This document shows, piece after piece, positions 32,509 to 42,862 of a stretch of DNA of 49,517 nucleotides. How positions within the stretch are numbered: position 1 is the first letter of the stretch; each line of letters begins with the position of its first letter. The notes under the pieces were generated by a model, which ran no database searches, had not been told where the DNA came from, and saw nothing but the letters and a program-made list of their open reading frames with translations. The position numbers were made by a program, and so were the translations under genes. The stretch comes from Gammaproteobacteria bacterium (GTDB taxonomy: Bacteria; Pseudomonadota; Gammaproteobacteria; S012-40). Location: the NCBI GenBank assembly GCA_029884425.1, contig JAOUHV010000015.1:1-49517 (forward strand), in the 5' to 3' direction.

Positions 32509-33651
32509 ATGAGCGTCACCAAAGAAGCGATGACAGTGCCGTTGAATTTTTACAAACCGGATTACTATGTCAAAACCCCGAAAATGCGCTCGCCCGACTA
32601 TGTGCAGATGTCGACTGCCGCAGCCATTACGCTGGGACTGGTGGAAGGTGCGATGCATCGCACTTCGTGTACTCACTGTTTGAATTTGTTGGTGACTTAT
32701 CCCGAAGGTTGTCGCGCCAACTGCAGTTATTGCGGCCTGGCGCGCCACCGCGAAGAGTCGCGCGATTACGCCGATCGCAATTTCATTCGTGTTGACTGGC
32801 CGACCGCGCGTTACGATGACGTGATTGAAAAGGTCAAGGCCGGCAAGGATAAAGCGGCCTTCGAGCGCATGTGTATTTCCATGATCACCCATCCGAACTC
32901 TGATGATGACACCATGGTGTTGTTGAAAAAATGGGTGAAGGAAGTGCCACACGTACCTGTGTCCATTCTTTCCAATCCGACCACCATGAGCTACGACGAT
33001 CTGGTCGCGCTGCGTGATGCTGGCGCTGATATTTTTACCGTAGCGCTGGATGCGGTGACGCCGAACATTTTTGAACGTACCCGAGGCAAGACCGTTGACA
33101 GTCCGCATACCTGGGAAAAGTATTGGCAGGCGATTGAGTGGGCGGCAGAAATTTTTGGCCCGGAAAAATTTGGTGCGCATCTGATTTGTGGCATGGGCGA
33201 GACTGAACAGGAAATGCTGCAGGTTTGTCAGAAAATCCGCGATATGGGTGGTCACAATCACATGTTTGCGTTCTTCCCCGAGCGTGGTTCGATGATGGAA
33301 GACTGGGCTGCGGTGTCGCGTGATCAGTGGCGTCGTGTGCAGCTGGGCCGCTATCTGATCGATTATGCCGGCGGACACGTCGACAATATGAAATTCAATG
33401 CTGAAGGCCAGGTGATCGACTTTGGCATGCCGCAGGCCGAGTTGGAAGCGCTGATTGCCACCGGCAAACCTTTCCAAACTTCAGGATGTCCAGGCAAGGA
33501 AGATGATGTTTCTGCCTGCAATCGTCCGTATGGCGATTCCACTCCCACTGACATCTTGTCATTCCCGTTTGCGCTCAATGCCCGCGATGTAGGTGTGGTA
33601 CGGCGGCAGATGGCCGGTGAAAATGTGGGTACCTATCACGACGAAGATTAA
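32509..33651 (+). CDS. lipS2: Radical SAM lipoyl synthase component (LipS2-like)
   Basis: A 380-residue radical SAM enzyme with cluster motif CRANCSYC (Cys68/72/75) preceded by extra cysteines in SCTHCLNL (54, 57) that may bind a second, sulfur-donating cluster. FAFFPERGSMMEDW and SGCPGKEDDVSACNRP are notable segments. It resembles biotin-synthase-type proteins. Together with the upstream radical SAM gene it would convert octanoyl-LbpA to lipoyl-LbpA. It is the last gene of the co-directional cluster and is followed after 25 bases by a strong terminator. LipS2 naming rests on order. Confidence 0.85.
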   Translation: MSVTKEAMTVPLNFYKPDYYVKTPKMRSPDYVQMSTAAAITLGLVEGAMHRTSCTHCLNLLVTYPEGCRANCSYCGLARHREESRDYADRNFIRVDWPTARYDDVIEKVKAGKDKAAFERMCISMITHPNSDDDTMVLLKKWVKEVPHVPVSILSNPTTMSYDDLVALRDAGADIFTVALDAVTPNIFERTRGKTVDSPHTWEKYWQAIEWAAEIFGPEKFGAHLICGMGETEQEMLQVCQKIRDMGGHNHMFAFFPERGSMMEDWAAVSRDQWRRVQLGRYLIDYAGGHVDNMKFNAEGQVIDFGMPQAELEALIATGKPFQTSGCPGKEDDVSACNRPYGDSTPTDILSFPFALNARDVGVVRRQMAGENVGTYHDED

Positions 33652-33676
33652 CTGAAAAAGTTAAACGTTGTTTCTC

Positions 33677-33705
33677 AAAGCCTCCTTTCGGAGGCTTTTT
33701 TATTT
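33677..33705 (+). terminator. Terminator of the sHdr–lipoate cluster
   Basis: AAAGCCTCC-TTTC-GGAGGCTTTTTT forms a 9-bp stem with a tetraloop and T-run, 25 bases after the last lip gene. A clear rho-independent terminator. Confidence 0.9.
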
Positions 33706-33906
33706 CCTCAATATTTGCCGAGAAAAGCTGGTATGTGACTGGTCGCTAACTGTTTGTGTGAACTCGTTCTAAAAAACCTAGTTTTTTTAAGAGGAAGTTC
33801 GACGCTTTGTACGATCTTGTATTTATGAAAGTACAAAAAAGCATGTAGGCAGGATGGCGTGCGCATTTGAAAGGTGCGTGAGGCTGGGCACAGTTAGGAG
33901 GTCAGT

Positions 33907-35397
33907 ATGAAACGACTGAATCAAAAAACAGCATTGGCGGCAGCGATGGCAATGGTTTTCAGTGCGCCAGCCTTGGCAACCAATGGCATGAATATGGAAG
34001 GCTATGGGCCGATTGCTACCAGTATGGGTGGGGCATCCATGGCATATGATAACGGAACTGCGGCGGTGATGAATAATCCGGCAACGTTATCAATGATGAA
34101 CAGTGAGCATCGTTTTGATGTTGCGGTTGGTGTACTTGGTCCACGTGTTGATGCGACCGTGGATGCTGGTGCAATGACCATGACCAGTGATTCCACTGGC
34201 CGTTCCTACATGATGCCAGCCATGGGCTGGGCGAAAAAATCAGGAACGCTGATCTATGGTGTAGGTGTTTTTGCTCAAGGTGGTATGGGTACCGAGTTTG
34301 GTTCCAATTCCTGGATGGCTGATCCCAGCATGGGCACCAATACTGCGTTGACCGCAGGTTTGGTGAATCGCTCTGAAGTCAGTGTAGGGCGTGCGATTTT
34401 GCCACTTTCATTCAGCGTCAATGATAGCTTGAGTGTGGCAGCGACCCTGGATTATGTCTGGGCCGGTATGGATTTACAGATGGCCATGAGCGAAGCGCAG
34501 TTCCAGGATCTGGCCAATCCAGCGGCCCAGAATATTGGTGAGGCATCTGGAACATTGGTGCAGGGTTTTGGCCTGATGTATGAACCATTTGGCGGAACCG
34601 GCGTACAGAAATTGCACCATGCCTATTTTGATTTTTCCAATGACGACAAATATTCCGGCAAGGCACAGGCGACCGGCTACGGCGGCAAGATTGGTTTGGC
34701 CTACAAGATCAATCGCAAATTAAATGTAGGTGCGACATATCATGCCAAAACCAGTCTCAGCGACATGACTACCTCTGATGCGGTGATGAGCATGGGGGTA
34801 CTTGCGGACACTGGAGTGATGTCAGGCGGTGCGCCGTCGGGCACCTATGTGGACATGAATATTCCTGTGAGTGGTAAAATCACCGTCAAGAATTTCCAGT
34901 GGCCTGCAACCTATGCGTTTGGTGCTGCTTATCAGGCCAGCGACAAGCTGATGGTGGTGGCAGATGTGAAGCAAATCGCCTGGTCAGACGTGATGAAAGA
35001 TTTCAGCATGTCCTTTGAGGCAGACAATGTTGCAGCCAATGGTGGTTTTGCGGGCGCGAAAATGGATATGGCGCTGTATCAAAACTGGGATGACCAAACC
35101 GTGATTTCCTTGGGCGGTGCGTATCAGGTGAAAAATGATCTGGTGCTGCGTGCTGGTTACAACCATGCAAACAACCCTGTGCCAGAAAAATACCTCAACG
35201 CGCTGTTTCCAGCGATTGTTGAATCACATCTGACACTGGGTTTGGGCATGGGTAGTGGTGCACAGCAAGTGGATTTGTCTTTCACCAAGGCGCTGAATGT
35301 GGAATCCACTAACCCAGGCAATGGCAGCACCATTCCTGCGGTTACCAGCAGTCACTCACAATTTAGCTGGCAGTTGATGTACAGCTATCGCTATTAG
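33907..35397 (+). CDS. OmpP1/FadL-family outer membrane porin
   Basis: A 496-residue outer-membrane beta-barrel with a signal peptide (cleavage after about residue 24, ALA). The start of the mature part, NGMNMEGYGPIATSMGGAS, and NNPATLSMM are the FadL/OmpP1 N-terminal hatch features. Alternating strands follow, and the protein ends with LMYSYRY (aromatic C-terminus for BAM insertion). FadL-type channels import hydrophobic molecules. Because it follows the sulfur cluster it might take up hydrophobic sulfur compounds, but this is a guess. AGGAGG lies 8 bases upstream; the gap to the upstream terminator points to its own promoter. Confidence 0.93.
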   Translation: MKRLNQKTALAAAMAMVFSAPALATNGMNMEGYGPIATSMGGASMAYDNGTAAVMNNPATLSMMNSEHRFDVAVGVLGPRVDATVDAGAMTMTSDSTGRSYMMPAMGWAKKSGTLIYGVGVFAQGGMGTEFGSNSWMADPSMGTNTALTAGLVNRSEVSVGRAILPLSFSVNDSLSVAATLDYVWAGMDLQMAMSEAQFQDLANPAAQNIGEASGTLVQGFGLMYEPFGGTGVQKLHHAYFDFSNDDKYSGKAQATGYGGKIGLAYKINRKLNVGATYHAKTSLSDMTTSDAVMSMGVLADTGVMSGGAPSGTYVDMNIPVSGKITVKNFQWPATYAFGAAYQASDKLMVVADVKQIAWSDVMKDFSMSFEADNVAANGGFAGAKMDMALYQNWDDQTVISLGGAYQVKNDLVLRAGYNHANNPVPEKYLNALFPAIVESHLTLGLGMGSGAQQVDLSFTKALNVESTNPGNGSTIPAVTSSHSQFSWQLMYSYRY

Positions 35398-35491
35398 TCG
35401 ACGCGAATCAATGGGCGGGGAACAGTGAACTGTTTCCCGCTTTTTGTTTTTCTGGGATACTGAAACGACGTCTGTAGGCAAAGGTAGTCAT

Positions 35492-35890
35492 GTGAAAAAG
35501 CCCATCAAGATCACCAGCGTTGGTGATATCAAAAACGAGCTGCGCAAATATAAGGCCGGCAAAAAACTCGACATTAATCAATTCAATCAGGTAGCGCGTC
35601 TGGCGTGGCTGGGAAAAATCGTTCTGCAGCCGTTGGACCCAAGTGATCCCGAATGCAAATCCTGGCTGCTGTATGCCGACTATCCGGAGGCGATGCCTGA
35701 GCATGTGCTCGATACCGATCAGGATTTGATTGGTCAGATTCATATTCTGGATGCTTTGCAAGGCCAGGCGCTGGCCAAGGTGTTTGAGCAAGGAATGAAG
35801 GAGCGACAAAGTCTGTATCTGGATCTGAAACTGCGCGATTTTTATTTTGATTATTTTTACGAAGGCGATGATGCTGGCGATGAAACCTAA
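35492..35890 (+). CDS. Unknown soluble protein
   Basis: A protein of about 132 residues from a GTG at 35492 (AAAGG upstream). Basic N-terminus (VKKPIKITSVGDIKNELRKY), central WLLYADYPEAMPEHVL and an acidic C-terminus. No motif, membrane segment or cysteine cluster; the family is not recognised. It overlaps the following gene by about 20 bases, so the two are probably translated together. Confidence 0.6.
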   Translation: MKKPIKITSVGDIKNELRKYKAGKKLDINQFNQVARLAWLGKIVLQPLDPSDPECKSWLLYADYPEAMPEHVLDTDQDLIGQIHILDALQGQALAKVFEQGMKERQSLYLDLKLRDFYFDYFYEGDDAGDET

Positions 35891-36275
35891 CCCATCTGTG
35901 CCCACCATCGAAGCGCGTTTGCAAAAACGCCAGATTTTGATGACTACCGACGCGTCGATGATCGCTGCCGTCGAAAAGCTACTGCCGGCCGATTGGCAGT
36001 TGACGATTGTGACCGATCTTGAGCAGATTGGTGACTGGAATGATGTGTTGCTCTACCGATTTTTGCTGATGGATTTGAATGAAGTCGATGCGTTTGATCC
36101 GATTGATGTCATTCGCCAGATTCGAATGCAATTTCAGATCAATATTCCGGTGTTTTGCTTTGGTGGCGATGCTGACGTTCAGGACGAAATGCGTCTGGCG
36201 CGTGCAGACCGTTTTTTTAGTCGCGAGGAAATGCTGCAGATGTTGCCGACGTTTTATCAGCAATACGAGTGGTAA
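35871..36275 (+). CDS. Unknown protein with degenerate response-regulator-like fold
   Basis: A protein of about 134 residues. The order RQILMTTDASMIAAVEKLL, LTIVTDLE, FLLMDLNEVDAFDPIDVI and IPVFCFGGD matches the strand/helix pattern of a receiver domain, with a candidate Asp in LLMDLNE. The acidic pair at the end of strand 1 is not clearly present (TTD only) and no output domain follows. Homology is therefore tentative; it could instead be a stand-alone regulator or unrelated Rossmann-like protein. Start among ATGs at 35868, 35871 or 35880; 35871 has GAAGG five bases upstream. Confidence 0.6.
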   Translation: MLAMKPNPSVPTIEARLQKRQILMTTDASMIAAVEKLLPADWQLTIVTDLEQIGDWNDVLLYRFLLMDLNEVDAFDPIDVIRQIRMQFQINIPVFCFGGDADVQDEMRLARADRFFSREEMLQMLPTFYQQYEW

Positions 36276-36290
36276 TTTGGCGCAGAAACA

Positions 36291-36325
36291 AAAAAGCCCG
36301 CAGCAATTACTGCGGGCTTTTTTTA
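36291..36325. terminator. Bidirectional terminator
   Basis: AAAAAGCCCGCAG-CAATTA-CTGCGGGCTTTTTTT is a 9-bp stem with A- and T-runs, between the convergent unknown gene and ppnP. Confidence 0.9.
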
Positions 36326-36637
36326 TTACAGAAACGAACAGCAGTAATCGGTAACTTCGCGGATCTTCAACTGGAAGCGGGCGTTGCCGGCAACATTGAA
36401 CGACTGGCCGCCTTTGATGGTTTTCCACTCGGTTTCGCCGGGCAGCAATACGTCCAGGTCGCCACGATAGATTTCCATCAACTCAGGGGCGTCGGTGCCA
36501 AAATCGTATTCGCCGGGCAGCATTATGCCCAGGGTTTTTTTGCTGCCATCAGCAAACGTTAGGGTGCGGCTGGTGACTTTGCCATCAAAATAGATGTTGG
36601 CGGCTTGGGTCACGCTGACGTGGTCGAATTTAGACAT
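36326..36637 (-). CDS. ppnP: Pyrimidine/purine nucleoside phosphorylase
   Basis: A 103-residue cupin-fold enzyme of the PpnP (YaiE, DUF1255) family, which phosphorolyses purine and pyrimidine nucleosides. Diagnostic segments are ANIYFDGKVTSRTL, GIMLPGEYDFGTDAPELMEI and GETEWKTIKGGQSFNVAGNARFQLK. Length and sequence match the family. It is a single-gene unit between a terminator and the divergent CheX-like gene. Confidence 0.93.
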   Translation of the reverse strand: MSKFDHVSVTQAANIYFDGKVTSRTLTFADGSKKTLGIMLPGEYDFGTDAPELMEIYRGDLDVLLPGETEWKTIKGGQSFNVAGNARFQLKIREVTDYCCSFL

Positions 36638-36805
36638 GATCTACTCTCTTGGGTTATTCACAGTGCAAACTGGCCGGTTTTATAGCACATGGCTGCGGCG
36701 GATAGAAGTCGTCTGCGGCGATGATGGATTGCCAACAACCACACTCAAGAACAGGAATAGTGCGCCGATCAATTATTGAACTAATTTTCTGATGGGCGGC
36801 TAGGC

Positions 36806-37312
36806 ATGAATGTCGAGTTGGTCAATCCGGTACTAAAAAACGTGGTCGATATGCTGGGTTTGATGGCGCGGTTGGAGCTGGCGCCAGGCAAGCCGCAGCT
36901 GAAGAAAGGCGACAAATCCCTGGGCGAGGTCACAGGGATGTTGCGCATCAATGGCGAGGGAATCATGGGGTCGGTGGCGATTTCATTTTCCCGATCGCTG
37001 ATTTTGGCGCTGTGCCGGCGCATGCTACGGCGTCAACCATCGGCCATTGACCCTTGGGTGCTTGATCTGGCCGGCGAGATTGCCAACATGGTGACTGGCA
37101 GCACCAAGGTGCTGCTGGAAGAAAAAGGCTACCGATTGACCATGAGCTTGCCTGAGGTGCTGAATGGTGCTGGGCACGTGATCAAGCATCATGCGCCGAT
37201 GAAGGTCATCGTCGTGCCGTTTCGCTGCCAGGAAGGTGAGCTGTACGTGGAAATGTGCATTGATTACGACCCGCAGGCCTGTCCGGTGGCCCGCAAGGCG
37301 ACAACCGGTTAA
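36806..37312 (+). CDS. CheX-like chemotaxis phosphatase domain protein
   Basis: A 168-residue protein of the CheX/CheC-like family. The signature helix DLAGEIANMVTGSTKVLLEE (about residues 88-107) contains the paired Glu and Asn used in CheY-phosphate dephosphorylation, and SVAISFSRSLILALCRRMLR is typical. There are no chemotaxis genes nearby, so it probably acts on a response regulator encoded elsewhere. Confidence 0.85.
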   Translation: MNVELVNPVLKNVVDMLGLMARLELAPGKPQLKKGDKSLGEVTGMLRINGEGIMGSVAISFSRSLILALCRRMLRRQPSAIDPWVLDLAGEIANMVTGSTKVLLEEKGYRLTMSLPEVLNGAGHVIKHHAPMKVIVVPFRCQEGELYVEMCIDYDPQACPVARKATTG

Positions 37313-38068
37313 TCAGCTCAGGATGAGCTTTAGTCCCACCGTCAGCGTGACAACTTCGTAAATCCGCTTGATCCATTTGTTGCCTTTGGCAATGGCCAGG
37401 TGGGCCCCCAAATAGCCGCCAATCAGCGATCCCAGAATCAGCGCCGGCAACCAATCCCAGGCAATGCTGCCCTGCAATCCCAAGGTCACGGCCCCAGTGC
37501 CATTCCAGAATAAACCGACCAGTACCAGCGTATAACTGACGGCGGTTTTGTAATCCAGTCCAAACCAGCGCACTAGCCACAGGGTGACGAACAGGCCGGT
37601 GCCTGAGGTCAGCGAGCCGTTGAGCACGCCGATGAAAAACAGCAGCCCGCCACCAATCAGATAGCCGCGCCGGTCGCGATGTTGTGGCTGGCTGTGCTGA
37701 CCGAGATTGGGTTTGAAAATCGAATACAGCCCCAGGCTGATGGTCAGCACGCCCAGCGCCACCTGGGCGACATGGTCAGGAATGCTGAGGATGATGTTGG
37801 CACCAAGGATCACGCCGGGCAGGCCGCTGGCCAGAATCAGCGAAGCAAATTTCCAGTCCAGGGGTTTTTCCCGCAGGTTGCGCACGGTGGCGCCAATGCC
37901 GAGAAACACACTGGCGACTTTGTGGGTGGCCAGCGCCAGGCTGAATGGCAGGCCGAGGAAAATCAGCGCAGGCAGCTGAATCAGACCGGCACCGCCGCCG
38001 GCAAACGCCGACAACAGGTTGGCCAGCAGCGAAATCAGAAACAGCAGGATTTGATCAAACCAGGACAC
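37313..38068 (-). CDS. TauE/SafE family sulfite/anion exporter
   Basis: A 251-residue integral membrane protein of the TauE/SafE (DUF81) family with about seven to eight hydrophobic segments. The duplicated family motif appears as GGGAGLIQLPAL near residue 24 and GSLTSGTGLFVTLWL in the second half. Members move sulfite, sulfoacetate or related organosulfur anions across the membrane. Proximity to sox and sHdr genes makes export of sulfite from sulfur oxidation plausible, but substrate cannot be read from sequence. It converges on the CheX-like gene with no gap. Confidence 0.88.
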   Translation of the reverse strand: MSWFDQILLFLISLLANLLSAFAGGGAGLIQLPALIFLGLPFSLALATHKVASVFLGIGATVRNLREKPLDWKFASLILASGLPGVILGANIILSIPDHVAQVALGVLTISLGLYSIFKPNLGQHSQPQHRDRRGYLIGGGLLFFIGVLNGSLTSGTGLFVTLWLVRWFGLDYKTAVSYTLVLVGLFWNGTGAVTLGLQGSIAWDWLPALILGSLIGGYLGAHLAIAKGNKWIKRIYEVVTLTVGLKLILS

Positions 38069-38099
38069 GGGCGACGCCTAAAGATGGGGAATGGCAATG

Positions 38100-38129
38100 G
38101 CCACGGCTCGCAGTGAGATGAGCCGTGGC
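38100..38129. terminator. Hairpin between slmA and the TauE/SafE gene
   Basis: GCCACGGCTC (38100-38109) and GAGCCGTGGC (38120-38129) form a perfect 10-bp stem with a 10-base loop. It lies directly after slmA on the - strand. No T-run; probable terminator of modest quality. Confidence 0.5.
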
Positions 38130-38143
38130 ACAGAGCAGAACAA

Positions 38144-38755
38144 TTATGCGGGTTCGATCTGGCTGGCGAACAGGGTTTCGGACAATAGCAGCCACTGTTG
38201 TTCCCAGTGTTCGGTGGGGCGCTTGCTAAAGCCGCTGCGGGCAAACTGGCTGATCCGACCCTCAACCGTGGCCAGCATCAGGTTGGCGGCGGCATTGATC
38301 GGGAAATTGTCCGGCAACTCGTTGCGCATACTGCCTTCACGCAATATTTGCTTGAGCTGGGTGTCCAGGCGCTCGTAGAACTGGTTGATGCGACCACGCA
38401 GACGTTCGTGTTCACCGACCAGTGCGTCACCCAGCAGGATGCGGGTGATGCCCGGGTTGCGCTCGGAGAAACCCAACAGCAGTTTCAGCAAGGCAGCACT
38501 GCGGTTTTGTGCATCGGCGTGGTCGGCCTGGATGCGATTGATCAGACTGAAAACCGTGTCTTCGGTGAATTCAATTAGGCCCTCAAACATCTTGGCCTTG
38601 CTGGGAAAGTGACGATAGAGAGCGGCTTCGGAAATGCCCACGGCCTTGGCCAGACTGGCGGTGGTGATGCGCGTGCCCGGATTGGTTTCCAGCTCGCGCG
38701 CCAGGGCTTCGAGAATTTCCTGTTTGCGCGACGATTTCGCTTTGTTAGTACTCAC
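38144..38755 (-). CDS. slmA: Nucleoid occlusion factor SlmA (TetR family)
   Basis: A 203-residue TetR-type DNA-binding protein that binds SlmA sites and blocks FtsZ ring assembly over the nucleoid. The helix-turn-helix is ITTASLAKAVGISEAALYRHFPSKAKMFEGL-like (about residues 30-60), matching SlmA, and the ligand-binding domain ends with the typical SlmA LFASQIEPA tail. In E. coli slmA lies beside dut and pyrE; here argB and algC separate it from dut, and pyrE is 21 kb away across the sulfur block. Confidence 0.92.
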   Translation of the reverse strand: MSTNKAKSSRKQEILEALARELETNPGTRITTASLAKAVGISEAALYRHFPSKAKMFEGLIEFTEDTVFSLINRIQADHADAQNRSAALLKLLLGFSERNPGITRILLGDALVGEHERLRGRINQFYERLDTQLKQILREGSMRNELPDNFPINAAANLMLATVEGRISQFARSGFSKRPTEHWEQQWLLLSETLFASQIEPA

Positions 38756-38775
38756 TGCGTCTACTCCGTTTACGT

Positions 38776-41123
<2,348 letters not shown>

Positions 41124-41155
41124 GCGATGCGCTTGTCCTTGATTGATTTTGATTT

Positions 41156-41611
41156 TTACTTGCGACCGGAGGAGCCGAAGCCGCCTTCGCCGCGTTCGGA
41201 GGCGCCGAATTCCTTGACGATTTCAAAGCTCGCCTGTACCACCGGAACGAACACCAGTTGCGCCAGGCGTTCGCCCACTTCCAGTTCAAACGGTTTGTTG
41301 CCACGGTTCCAGCAGGACACCATCAGCGGCCCCTGATAATCGGAGTCGATCAGGCCCACCAGATTGCCCAGCACGATACCGTGTTTGTGGCCCAGGCCGG
41401 AGCGCGGCAGAATCACCGCCGCCAGACTCGGGTCTTCGACGTGGATGGCCAGGCCGGTAGGAATCAGCACGGTCTCGCCGGGGGCGATGGTCAGTTTGAC
41501 GTCGATCATGGCGCGCAAATCCATGCCGGCACTGCCGGGCGTGGCGTAGGTGGGCAGCGGGAACTCACTGCCCATGCGAGGATCAAGAATTTTTAGCTGG
41601 ATTTGCTTCAT
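41156..41611 (-). CDS. dut: dUTP diphosphatase
   Basis: A 151-residue trimeric dUTPase hydrolysing dUTP to dUMP and PPi. The five motifs are present in order: [43 protein letters not shown] and the C-terminal P-loop-like [10 protein letters not shown]. The ATG at 41611 lies inside the 3' end of coaBC (29-base overlap). A longer reading to 41758 is a shadow of coaBC. Confidence 0.97.
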   Translation of the reverse strand: MKQIQLKILDPRMGSEFPLPTYATPGSAGMDLRAMIDVKLTIAPGETVLIPTGLAIHVEDPSLAAVILPRSGLGHKHGIVLGNLVGLIDSDYQGPLMVSCWNRGNKPFELEVGERLAQLVFVPVVQASFEIVKEFGASERGEGGFGSSGRK

Positions 41612-42809
41612 GGTATTTCTCGGCGATAAGTTGCAGTAACTGCTGGGCCAGACGCTGTTTGCTGGTCTTGCGCAACAGGGTGTCAGAATTTTTGCTGTAG
41701 ACATGCAGGGCGTTGTCGTCGCTGTCAAAGCCGGTTTGTTCAGTTTCGGCGCTGGCACCCACCCAATTGGCGGCGATCATGTCCAGTTGCTTGCGCTGCA
41801 GTTTGGCCTGGGCGTTGGCCTGCAAATTTTCGGTCTCGGCGGCAAAGCCAACGCAGAAGGGGCGATGTGGGTGGGTAGATACTTCGGTGAGAATGTCGCG
41901 ATTACGCACCAGTTCCAGTCGCATTTCGCTGTCGTTCTTTTTGATTTTTTGTTCAGCCTGTTGTGCCGGGCGGTAGTCAGCTACGGCAGCTGCGGCGATG
42001 AAAATATCACAACCGGGTAGGGTTTGCAGTACGGCCTGGGCCATGTCATCGGCGCTGGTGACGCGGAGGGTGGTTACGCCGGCGGGCGCAGGCAGATTAA
42101 CCGGGCCGCTGACCAGAGTGACTTCGGCACCGGCCGCGCGCGCGGCCTGGGCCAGGGCATAGCCCATCTTGCCGGAGCTGCGATTGCTGATGAAGCGAAC
42201 CGGGTCCAGCGCCTCGCGGGTCGGGCCAGCGGTAATGGTGACGCGCTTTCCGGCCAGACAGGGCGGAGTGAAACAGCTTTCCAGGGCCTCGACCAGTTGC
42301 AGTGGTTCCAGCATGCGACCGGTGCCCACGTCGCCACAGGCCTGGCTGCCCGAAGCAGGGCCGAAAATCTGCACGCCACGCTGGCGCAGGGTTTCGATGT
42401 TGGTTTGTACGGCTGGGTGAGCCCACATCTGTTGATTCATTGCTGGCGCTACGGCCAACGGCGCGCGACTGGCGAGCACGACGGTACTGAGCAGGTCGTC
42501 GGCCAGGCCGTGGGCCAGTCGGGCCAGGGTGTTGGCGCTGGCTGGCGCGATCAGGATGGCGTCGGCCCAACGGGCCAGTTCAATGTGTTCCATGGCGCCG
42601 GTGCCGGTCTCGAACAATTCCACATGCACCGGATGACCACTGAGGGCCTCGAAGGTCATGGGGGTGACGAACTCGGTGGCGGCGCGGCTCATGATGACGC
42701 GCACGACCGCCCCCTGGTCTTGCAGGCGGCGGACAAGGTCGGCGGATTTGTAGGCGGCAATGCCGCCACTGACGCCGAGCAGGATTTGTTTCTGGGCAAG
42801 TTGGCTCAT
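41583..42809 (-). CDS. coaBC: Bifunctional phosphopantothenoylcysteine decarboxylase / phosphopantothenate–cysteine ligase
   Basis: A 408-residue fusion enzyme for two steps of coenzyme A synthesis. The N-terminal CoaC flavodoxin-like decarboxylase has [27 protein letters not shown] and [13 protein letters not shown] (catalytic Cys). The C-terminal CoaB domain begins at [22 protein letters not shown] and contains AAVADYRPA and KIKKND. All key motifs are intact. It heads the leftward coaBC–dut–algC–argB–slmA series, diverging from radC. Confidence 0.97.
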   Translation of the reverse strand: MSQLAQKQILLGVSGGIAAYKSADLVRRLQDQGAVVRVIMSRAATEFVTPMTFEALSGHPVHVELFETGTGAMEHIELARWADAILIAPASANTLARLAHGLADDLLSTVVLASRAPLAVAPAMNQQMWAHPAVQTNIETLRQRGVQIFGPASGSQACGDVGTGRMLEPLQLVEALESCFTPPCLAGKRVTITAGPTREALDPVRFISNRSSGKMGYALAQAARAAGAEVTLVSGPVNLPAPAGVTTLRVTSADDMAQAVLQTLPGCDIFIAAAAVADYRPAQQAEQKIKKNDSEMRLELVRNRDILTEVSTHPHRPFCVGFAAETENLQANAQAKLQRKQLDMIAANWVGASAETEQTGFDSDDNALHVYSKNSDTLLRKTSKQRLAQQLLQLIAEKYHEANPAKNS

Positions 42810-42862
42810 AGGCGCTAGAGTTTACCTTTTGTGAATGGATTCTGCACGAAAAGGAAGGGGTT

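Noticed and set aside
32158-33477. 439-residue - strand open frame across lipT/lipS2
   Set aside because: Antisense shadow with His/Arg-rich composition of no known family; the + strand proteins are clearly real.
33770-33800. AAAAAAC-CTAG-TTTTTTT inverted repeat upstream of the FadL-type gene considered as a terminator or operator
   Set aside because: Pure A/T stem is too weak for a terminator and no conserved operator pattern can be seen.
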